From Desulfamplus sp. (lineage in GTDB: Bacteria > Desulfobacterota > Desulfobacteria > Desulfobacterales > Desulfobacteraceae), in contig JADFXA010000044.1 of NCBI GenBank assembly GCA_015233755.1, positions 1 through 12,403 of the forward strand: a stretch of 12,403 bases of DNA. Reading direction: 5' to 3'. Both the position numbers and the translations under genes were made by a program. The notes beneath the pieces were generated by a model. The model had not been told where the DNA came from. It made no database searches and saw only the letters and a list, made by a program, of their open reading frames with translations. Positions 7,312 to 12,403 of the stretch are shown here, piece by piece; position 1 is the first letter of the stretch, and each line of letters opens with the position of its first letter.

Positions 7312-8055
7312 CTAAAATAAGCTCGCACCGCAGATCAAAAACAGGCATGACTCTGTTATCTCACACATTGCACCCAACATATCGCCTGTGATACAGCCCA
7401 TCTTTTTTTTATAAAACAGAAGAATAAGAAAAACCATCAGCACAAAAAACGAGTTTATAATCAAACATCTTAACCCAAGCATTAAGGATAAAATAACTGG
7501 AACAGATACAAAAATGAAGTCTCTTAATGGCAACCTTTTTTCAAAAAGGCTATGACCCGTGCCAGACTCTCTTCCATATTTAAAATATCGAATACCAAAG
7601 AGCATTGATGCTCTTGAGTATGATGGAATCATAATTAGAATTAATGCTGCTTGAAAATAATTTGTGAATAGAATTTTAACTGAATAGATTCCAGCAATTT
7701 TTATAGCAAGAGATATAAAAATCGCAATTAACCCCATTACTCCTGTTCTGCTATCTTTCATAATCTCAAGAGAGCGTTCTTTAGAACGATGGCTAAAGAG
7801 CCCATCAGAGGCATCTCCAACGCCATCTAAGTGAAATGCACCTGTTAAAATAACCAACGCAACAACATCTATAATGGCAGCAACAGGGGGAGGCCAGAAC
7901 AGAGAGGCAAAAGCATCAACACAGAAAAGTAAAAGACCAAGAATCAGCCCAACAACTGGAAAAAAACGAATCATTCCAATTGGAGAAAATGGGGCATTTC
8001 CAACTGGAATGATTGTAATGAACATTATTGCAGAACGTAAATCATCTATTCTCAT
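7312..8055 (-). CDS. cobS: Adenosylcobinamide-GDP ribazoletransferase (cobalamin-5'-phosphate synthase) CobS
   Basis: A membrane enzyme that joins adenosylcobinamide-GDP to the alpha-ribazole (phosphate) lower ligand, the last assembly step of cobalamin. Length 247 residues is typical. Signatures: G-A-F-H-L-D-G-V-G-D-A-S-D-G (72-85), whose acidic residues are expected to bind metal, and E-I-M-K-D-S-R-T-G-V-M-G (97-108). Hydrophobic helices lie at about 32-54, 58-74, 106-125, 130-147, 176-196 and 202-214. The start codon overlaps the stop of the radical SAM gene as ATGA (8052-8055), and the ten bases upstream (complement of 8056-8065) contain no Shine-Dalgarno sequence, so translation is probably coupled. 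The strong hairpin at 8066-8090 lies just upstream. Confidence 0.95.
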   Translation of the reverse strand: MRIDDLRSAIMFITIIPVGNAPFSPIGMIRFFPVVGLILGLLLFCVDAFASLFWPPPVAAIIDVVALVILTGAFHLDGVGDASDGLFSHRSKERSLEIMKDSRTGVMGLIAIFISLAIKIAGIYSVKILFTNYFQAALILIMIPSYSRASMLFGIRYFKYGRESGTGHSLFEKRLPLRDFIFVSVPVILSLMLGLRCLIINSFFVLMVFLILLFYKKKMGCITGDMLGAMCEITESCLFLICGASLF

Positions 8056-8918
8056 TGCTTTGAAGGGTGGTGGTTTATGATACCACCACCGCCACCACGG
8101 TATGGTATATCATCTTTTTTCCCTTTAAGCCTTGAAGCAATAATATCAACTGGAATAGGGTTAAACTTAAGGTTTTGTTGGGATTGAGAATTAATTGAGT
8201 TGGCTATCTTTTTAGATTCTTCAGATTGGAGATAGCTTTTGATTGATTCAAGCAGCTCTTGTGATGCAGGGATGAGGTTGGCTATAACACCTGGTCTATC
8301 AAGAGTGTTAAGTTGTATAACATCTGGATTAATTCTGTAACACGCCTCTTTTAGCAACTCAATATCTTCAGTTGAGTCATTAAAATTGGGTAGAATAAGA
8401 ATCTCAAGAGCGAGTTTGCCTTTATAAATATCTCTAAAATCGACAATGCCTTGAATATAAGAAGCTAAATCTATTAAGTTGTGGGGGCGGTTGATATTTT
8501 TGAATGATTTTAAAGATGCTGCATCAAGAGATGGTATTACAAGGTCTGCTTTTAACAACTCATTTCTGACAGCTTCGTCTCCTAAAAGCGTGCCATTGGT
8601 AAGCACTGCAACAGAGATTTGAGGTGTTGAGGTTTTTATATACTCTATTACATCTCCAATTCGAGAGTTTAGAGTAGGCTCTCCAGAACCTGAAAAGGTT
8701 ATGTAATTAGGGACTGGATGGTTTGATAAATAGTGTTGAAGCTCCTCAATTACCTTGTTGTAAGGGACATACTCTTTTCGTTCAAGAGTTAGTTTTGTAG
8801 TACTTCCACATTCACAGTAAACGCAATCTAAAGAGCATATTTTGTGAGTAACTAAGTCAACTCCAAGAGAGACTCCAAGTCTGCGTGATTGAACAGGTCC
8901 GAAAAGATATTTATACAT
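8052..8918 (-). CDS. Radical SAM protein, COG0731-like, function unknown
   Basis: A 288-residue protein with the radical SAM cluster motif C28-x3-C32-x2-C35, which binds the [4Fe-4S] cluster that cleaves S-adenosylmethionine. It begins F-G-P-V-Q-S-R-R-L-G-x-S-L-G-V-D, the hallmark of the COG0731 group, relatives of the wyosine enzymes Taw1/TYW1 whose bacterial role is not settled. An extra C37 follows directly. T-F-S-G-S-G-E-P-T-L near 94-103 is the glycine-rich SAM-binding strand, and L-T-N-G-T-L follows. After the barrel (about residue 225) the C-terminus is short and low in complexity, ending with five glycines and two histidines (about 274-282); I would expect a longer C-terminal helical domain in many relatives. 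No clear ribosome binding site precedes the ATG. It lies 44 bases after ssb and overlaps cobS by ATGA. A role in cobalamin synthesis is possible by context only. Confidence 0.88.
   Translation of the reverse strand: MYKYLFGPVQSRRLGVSLGVDLVTHKICSLDCVYCECGSTTKLTLERKEYVPYNKVIEELQHYLSNHPVPNYITFSGSGEPTLNSRIGDVIEYIKTSTPQISVAVLTNGTLLGDEAVRNELLKADLVIPSLDAASLKSFKNINRPHNLIDLASYIQGIVDFRDIYKGKLALEILILPNFNDSTEDIELLKEACYRINPDVIQLNTLDRPGVIANLIPASQELLESIKSYLQSEESKKIANSINSQSQQNLKFNPIPVDIIASRLKGKKDDIPYRGGGGGIINHHPSKQ
8066..8090 (-). promoter_or_regulatory. GC-rich hairpin at the radical SAM/cobS junction
   Basis: GGTGGTGGT (8066-8074) and ACCACCACC (8082-8090) form a perfect 9-bp stem with a 7-base loop. In the - strand message it lies in the last codons of the radical SAM gene and ends 10 bases before the cobS AUG. 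It is much more stable than anything else in this AT-rich region and has no U-run after it, so it is not a classical terminator. It may block or shape initiation at cobS unless ribosomes translate through it. The repeat also encodes the poly-glycine and Ile-Asn-His-His tail. Confidence 0.55.
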
Positions 8919-8962
8919 ATTATAAAAAAGCCAGCAAAAAAATAGTTGTAAAGATTAAAATT

Positions 8963-9547
8963 TTAGAATGGGATATCATCGTCAGGTGGAACGGGATTGT
9001 TATTAACCATTCCGGGATCATGCTGCATAGGCTGGGAATTGGGGTTTGCTTTTGATGCATTGCCACTATATTGATAGCCTGTGCCATCACCTTGATAGCC
9101 TCCTCCTCCTGGATAACTGCCAAAATTTTGATTAGGTGGCTGCTGCTGTCTTGGAGGTTGATATCCCCCAGCTTGTTGATAACTGCCACCACCTTGATTG
9201 TATCCAGCACCATCTTGCTTTGTTCCAAGGAAATTGACAGTATCTGCCATTATTTTGGTGATATAGTGAGTCTGGCCATCTTTTTCATAAGAGCTTGTCT
9301 GGAGTCTGCCTTCAACATAAACTTGTCTTCCTTTTGCAAGATATTTAGCACAATTTTCTGCGGTTTTTCCAAATGCTACAATTTTATGCCACTCTGTCCG
9401 TTCCTGTTTTTCACCTGTACTTTTGTCAGACCACAATTCGGTTGTTGCAACCGAAAAATTGGAAAATGCCATTCCTTGAGGTGAATAGCGAAGTTCTGGA
9501 TCAGCTCCGAGGTTACCAATAATAATCACTTTATTAATGCCAGCCAT
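8963..9547 (-). CDS. ssb: Single-stranded DNA-binding protein SSB
   Basis: A 194-residue SSB that coats single-stranded DNA during replication, recombination and repair and recruits partners by its tail. The OB fold occupies about 1-110: N-K-V-I-I-I-G-N-L-G-A-D-P-E-L-R-Y, then T-E-W-H-K-I-V-A-F-G-K-T-A-E, Y-L-A-K-G-R-Q-V-Y-V-E-G-R-L, and I-T-K-I-M-A-D. A linker rich in glycine, glutamine, proline and asparagine follows (about 115-182), and the protein ends with the classical acidic tip D-D-D-I-P-F. AAGGAG at 9555-9560 lies seven bases before the ATG. It is the first gene of the - strand cluster that goes on to the radical SAM and cobalamin genes. Length and tail are normal for a housekeeping SSB. 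Confidence 0.97.
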   Translation of the reverse strand: MAGINKVIIIGNLGADPELRYSPQGMAFSNFSVATTELWSDKSTGEKQERTEWHKIVAFGKTAENCAKYLAKGRQVYVEGRLQTSSYEKDGQTHYITKIMADTVNFLGTKQDGAGYNQGGGSYQQAGGYQPPRQQQPPNQNFGSYPGGGGYQGDGTGYQYSGNASKANPNSQPMQHDPGMVNNNPVPPDDDIPF

Positions 9548-9690
9548 TTATGATCTCCTTAGATTAATTTTTTAATTAATTAATAAAAATGTGCAGAATT
9601 GAGTAAAACAGTTAAATCAGTTATCACTTTTAAACGTTGAACAGCTTTTACCCGAATAATTAAGATGTGTCAAACTCTCATATAAATGAG
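9548..9690 (-). promoter_or_regulatory. AT-rich leader region upstream of ssb
   Basis: This 143-base gap must carry the promoter of the ssb-led cluster and the end of the cheA transcript. Visible: TTAATTAATTAA at 9572-9583; two tandem 9-mers, AAAACAGTT (9605-9613) and AAATCAGTT (9614-9622), differing at one base; and a weak 5-bp hairpin CTCAT/ATGAG at 9677-9690 directly after the cheA stop, with no proper T-run. I found no convincing -35/-10 pair and no B12-box-like sequence, so a cobalamin riboswitch is not supported here. Confidence 0.4.
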
Positions 9691-12105
9691 TCATGGCTCA
9701 GAGTGTGAAAGCTCAATAATACCTGCAATATCAAGTATTAAACTCACTCTTCCATCTGGCATTATTGTTCCGCCAGAGACACCTTTAATTTCATTAATCC
9801 CCATTCCAAGGTTTTTTATAACGGTGTTCTGTTTTCCAATAAGTTCATCGACCAAAAGTGCTATATGAAATCCATTATCTTCAACCACCACAACAACTCC
9901 GTCTAAATCATCTATATGCTTTGAAGCAGAATTTAAGTTTGAAAAGGAATTATTTACTCCTTCCTTGTATAGTTTAAACAGCCTATTGAGCCTGAAAAGT
10001 GGAATAAGTTTTCCAAGTACATTTATCATTTCACCTTTTTCAAATACATTTGAAATATCTTTTTTATCCACTTTAAGAGATGTTGCAATAGATAGGGTAG
10101 GAATTACATATATCTCATATCCAACGCGAACAACAAGTCCATCAATTATAGATAGAGTCAAAGGAATTTTTATTGAACATTTTGTCCCTTTTCCTTCAGT
10201 GGAAAATATAGAGACTTTACCTCTACAAGATTCAATGCTCTTTCTGACAACGTCCATACCAACACCTCGTCCAGAGACATCAGTTACTTTGCTTGCAGTG
10301 GTAAGACCCGGGTGAAATACTAAATTTAGTATCTCATCACTAAGTATCTTTTCATTCTCTTGTGAAGCTGCCTTTATAACTCCTTGAGATATAGCTTTTT
10401 CTAAAAGTTTTTTTCTGTTGATTCCTCTGCCATCATCTTCAACCTCAATAAAAAGATATCCACCCTTATGAAATGCTCTAAGTTCAATAGTTGCGGTTGC
10501 TGATTTGCCAGCATCTATCCGTTCTACTATACTATCCTCAACTCCGTGATCTACGCTATTTCTCACAAGATGGATCAAAGGATCTCCAAGTTTATCAACA
10601 AGAGTTTTGTCAAGCTCTGTGGATTCTCCCTTAATTATGAAATGAATCTGTTTACCAGTTTTTTTAGCAAGATCACGAGTTACCCTCTCCATTCTGTTAA
10701 AGAGTGATTTAAGCGGAACCATTCTTAAACTCAATCCAAGATTTTGAAGCTCTTTTGTTATTTTGTGAAGTGAGCTTAATGCCCTTAAAAGGCTTGATGA
10801 TGCTATGCTTGTTATTTCAGGAGATTGAGTAACCATAGACTCTGCTATTGCAAGTTCTCCTATTATATTGACCATTCTGTCTAAGCGAGCTGCATCTACA
10901 TTTATAGATTCTGTTAGAAACTGTGATGTTTGGTTTACAGGAGTTGTGGTCTCTTCACGTTCGGGTTGAGTTATATTATTATCAAACTCAATCAAATTTT
11001 CACTATCTGGGGTAGTACCACGATCAGAGAATATTAAAGCATCAGGCAGGGTTAAGTTTTTATTTGGCTCTTTTCCATCGTTCTCTGAGAGTTGGGTAGT
11101 ACGCAAATCAAGATCATTATAACCATTAAATAGTTCGATTATTGCTTCAGGAGATGGTGCTGCACCAGAATTCCCTGCATAAACACTATAAGTTGATTCA
11201 AGCCAATCTTTCACAGCAAAAAGTGTGTCTACAATATTTCCAAAATTCTGAGTATCCATAAGGTCTTCTGCTTTATGGCACACTTTTTCTATATCTTTAA
11301 GGCCTAAAAAACCCGCCTCTCCTTTGGTTGTGTGAAAAATACGTTTAAGCTCCCCTTGTGCATAAGCTCTGTTGTTATTTTTTTCGATATCCAAAATAAG
11401 TACTTCCATTTTTTCAAGTGTATTGCTCTGCAATGATAGGAACTCTGCAAAATCTTCAATATTTAGAAAAGCTGGAAGCTGACCTGGGTGGCTTAAATTT
11501 ATCTCTTTTGGTGCAGATTCTGTTAACTCTTTATCTTTGATGTGTGGTTTTATAACTCCACCGTTCTTATCAGTTATTATAGTGTCGCCACTATTATCTG
11601 TTTTTATAACTTCATCAGCATTTTGAGGTGTTTCTTTATATTCAACCTCTTTTAGAAAATCATGTGTAATTTCAGGAGCAATTTTTGGTTGAACCTCTTT
11701 ATGCTTGGGTTCAATATCAGATGTTCTATTGATAAAATGCAAAAAAGATTTCATCTCAGAAACTATAAGGTTTACAGAATCAACATGACTCTCAATATCT
11801 GACATATTATCCGATAACTTGTCGTTGTCTGCTGCCTCATAAGATAATGAATCAGATTTTTTTTGTTCCATAATAGTTTTTACAATCTTGCCAGCTTTTT
11901 TTGCATCTTCAGCAAGCTCCAAAAAATTAGAATCTTTTGCCTTTTGAAAAAATATCTTTAGAAGTGCTAAAAGTTTTGAAAAACTTTCGGTGTCAGAAAC
12001 ATCGGCAAGAACACACTCAAGAGAAATATCTTCAAGGATAGACTCTAAAGTTATTTGGTTATCTTGCGAATTATTTATATCTGGTGCAATTGTTTTATCA
12101 GGCAT
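9691..12105 (-). CDS. cheA: CheA-type chemotaxis histidine kinase with extended N-terminus
   Basis: An 804-residue kinase (from the chosen ATG) of the CheA family, which phosphorylates its own HPt histidine and passes the phosphate to CheY- or CheB-like receivers. Order: a helical, polar region (about 1-220) with no recognised domain; HPt at about 222-320 with H258 in I-F-H-T-T-K-G-E-A-G-F-L-G-L; a long acidic linker; dimerisation domain from about 400 (N402-V-D-A-A-R-L-D-R-M-V-N-I-I-G-E-L); HATPase with N516 (H-L-V-R-N-S-V-D-H-G), D558-G-R-G-I, and G-R-G-V-G-M-D-V-V; and a CheW-like P5 domain (about 650-800), which normally docks to CheW and receptors. The longer frame opens at a TTG (12204) with no ribosome binding site, inside a likely promoter, so ATG 12105 is preferred, although its own ribosome site is weak too (GAG only). 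No other chemotaxis gene is adjacent, so the pathway (motility or other) is unknown. Confidence 0.9.
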   Translation of the reverse strand: MPDKTIAPDINNSQDNQITLESILEDISLECVLADVSDTESFSKLLALLKIFFQKAKDSNFLELAEDAKKAGKIVKTIMEQKKSDSLSYEAADNDKLSDNMSDIESHVDSVNLIVSEMKSFLHFINRTSDIEPKHKEVQPKIAPEITHDFLKEVEYKETPQNADEVIKTDNSGDTIITDKNGGVIKPHIKDKELTESAPKEINLSHPGQLPAFLNIEDFAEFLSLQSNTLEKMEVLILDIEKNNNRAYAQGELKRIFHTTKGEAGFLGLKDIEKVCHKAEDLMDTQNFGNIVDTLFAVKDWLESTYSVYAGNSGAAPSPEAIIELFNGYNDLDLRTTQLSENDGKEPNKNLTLPDALIFSDRGTTPDSENLIEFDNNITQPEREETTTPVNQTSQFLTESINVDAARLDRMVNIIGELAIAESMVTQSPEITSIASSSLLRALSSLHKITKELQNLGLSLRMVPLKSLFNRMERVTRDLAKKTGKQIHFIIKGESTELDKTLVDKLGDPLIHLVRNSVDHGVEDSIVERIDAGKSATATIELRAFHKGGYLFIEVEDDGRGINRKKLLEKAISQGVIKAASQENEKILSDEILNLVFHPGLTTASKVTDVSGRGVGMDVVRKSIESCRGKVSIFSTEGKGTKCSIKIPLTLSIIDGLVVRVGYEIYVIPTLSIATSLKVDKKDISNVFEKGEMINVLGKLIPLFRLNRLFKLYKEGVNNSFSNLNSASKHIDDLDGVVVVVEDNGFHIALLVDELIGKQNTVIKNLGMGINEIKGVSGGTIMPDGRVSLILDIAGIIELSHSEP

Positions 12106-12187
12106 AGTATTTCTCAAAAAATAATTTATGTTCTGTGATATATTTGAGTAAAAATTTGGATAAAAAATAATTTTAGCACTATTTGAA

Positions 12188-12215
12188 CTTATAGCTTTAT
12201 ACAATCTTTGTGCAA
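12188..12215 (-). promoter_or_regulatory. Candidate sigma70-type promoter for cheA
   Basis: On the - strand, TTGCAC (complement of 12210-12215) and TATAAG (complement of 12188-12193) are separated by 16 bases. The -10 matches consensus at five of six positions, the -35 at three. A transcript from here would have a leader of about 75 bases before ATG 12105. An inverted repeat TGCAAAATTGCA at 12211-12222 overlaps the -35 and could be an operator. In such AT-rich DNA chance matches are common. Confidence 0.35.
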
Positions 12216-12382
12216 AATTGCATCATAAAACTGATTTTAGGTCAAAACAATTTTTTTCTTTTCCATGTAAAGATTAAATATGTTGCTACTAAAATTAAAT
12301 ATATGGTAGATTTTTAAGTATTAATTTATTTTTAGGTCGCCGTATTTTATTTTTTGAGTTACTTAAATTGGGATTTATATAT

Positions 12383-12403
12383 ATGAAAAATATATTGATA
12401 ATT
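12383..12403 (+). CDS. Start of a probable receiver-domain (response regulator or hybrid kinase) gene, cut by window end
   Basis: Only seven codons are visible: M-K-N-I-L-I-I. The pattern is like the first strand of the receiver domains at 503 and 2222 (N-I-L-I-I-D-D in the second), so an Asp pair is expected next, outside the window. GGGA at 12370-12373 lies nine bases before the ATG. It is divergent from cheA and about 277 bases from its start codon, so it may be the phosphate acceptor of that kinase or a further hybrid kinase. The call rests on very little sequence. Confidence 0.4.

Larger units (their letters stand above)
4945..9547 (-). other. Predicted polycistron ssb - radical SAM - cobS - cobD - cbiB - small protein
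   Basis: Six genes run in one direction with gaps of 44 bases, a 4-base overlap, 10, 2 and 54 bases. No terminator-like hairpin with a T-run is visible between them. The tightest unit is radical SAM to cbiB. The three cobalamin genes are consecutive and cover aminopropanol phosphate synthesis, its attachment, and the final joining to the lower ligand. ssb may have its own promoter and be only partly cotranscribed. Confidence 0.6.

Noticed and set aside
9071..9484. 137-codon open frame on the + strand, and a 102-codon frame at 8920-9228 on the - strand
   Set aside because: Both overlap ssb, which has a full OB fold and acidic tip; they are alternative-frame shadows produced by the Gly/Gln-rich linker.
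9548..9690. Possible cobalamin riboswitch or LexA box before ssb
   Set aside because: No GCCACTG-like B12 box and no CTG-N10-CAG type spacing seen; the region is also short for a full riboswitch.
12106..12204. 33 extra codons at the N-terminus of CheA starting with TTG
   Set aside because: No ribosome site before the TTG, the segment lies across a candidate -10 box, and it shows no conserved pattern; ATG 12105 chosen.
12283..12312. TTGCTA ... TAGATT as promoter for the gene at 12383
   Set aside because: Only four of six matches in each box with an 18-base spacer; in DNA this AT-rich such pairs are expected by chance.
1..12403. CRISPR arrays, tRNA or rRNA genes, toxin-antitoxin or defence modules
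   Set aside because: No regularly spaced repeats, no cloverleaf-like conserved tRNA arms and no defence-type protein motifs found on reading both strands.

Overview
The window is AT-rich and densely coded, and reads as part of the chromosome of a free-living, signalling-rich bacterium. The style of the hybrid histidine kinases (soluble, receiver at the N-terminus, H-box written A-H-x-F-N-N), the CheA type, and anaerobe-like late cobalamin genes next to a COG0731-type radical SAM gene suggest Desulfobacterota (former Deltaproteobacteria, perhaps Desulfobacterales). This is an inference from gene style; there is no rRNA or other taxonomic marker in the window.

Left part, + strand (1-4843). The window opens inside an ISAs1-family insertion sequence: the 3' end of its transposase runs to 384 and a probable terminal repeat ends near 432. 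Two tandem soluble hybrid histidine kinases follow, 30 bases apart: REC-HisKA-HATPase-REC (503-2191) and REC-GAF-HisKA-HATPase-REC-HPt (2222-4843). Their N-terminal receiver plus coiled coil is a recent-looking duplicated module (about 71% identical by my own ungapped hand alignment of 157 residues), but the transmitter parts belong to different kinase subclasses.

Middle part, - strand (9547 down to 4945). This is one probable polycistron: ssb, a radical SAM protein, cobS, cobD (threonine-phosphate decarboxylase), cbiB, and a small protein of unknown function. cbiB, cobD and cobS supply the aminopropanol side arm and the final joining steps of cobalamin synthesis (nucleotide loop assembly). 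cobU/cobP, cobT and cobC are not in the window. The radical SAM and cobS reading frames overlap by ATGA, and cobS has no visible ribosome binding site but has a 9-bp GC-rich hairpin directly upstream. I see no B12 box upstream of ssb.

Right part (9691-12403). A CheA-type kinase on the - strand carries an unusually long region before its phosphotransfer domain and has no CheW, CheY, CheR, CheB or receptor gene beside it. Divergent to it, the first seven codons of a likely receiver-domain gene begin at 12383 and run off the window.

Nothing here is clearly a new defence or mobile system. The points most worth a second look are the shuffled kinase pair, the hairpin and stop-start coupling at the radical SAM/cobS junction, the odd ssb-radical SAM-cobalamin gene order, and the extended orphan CheA.
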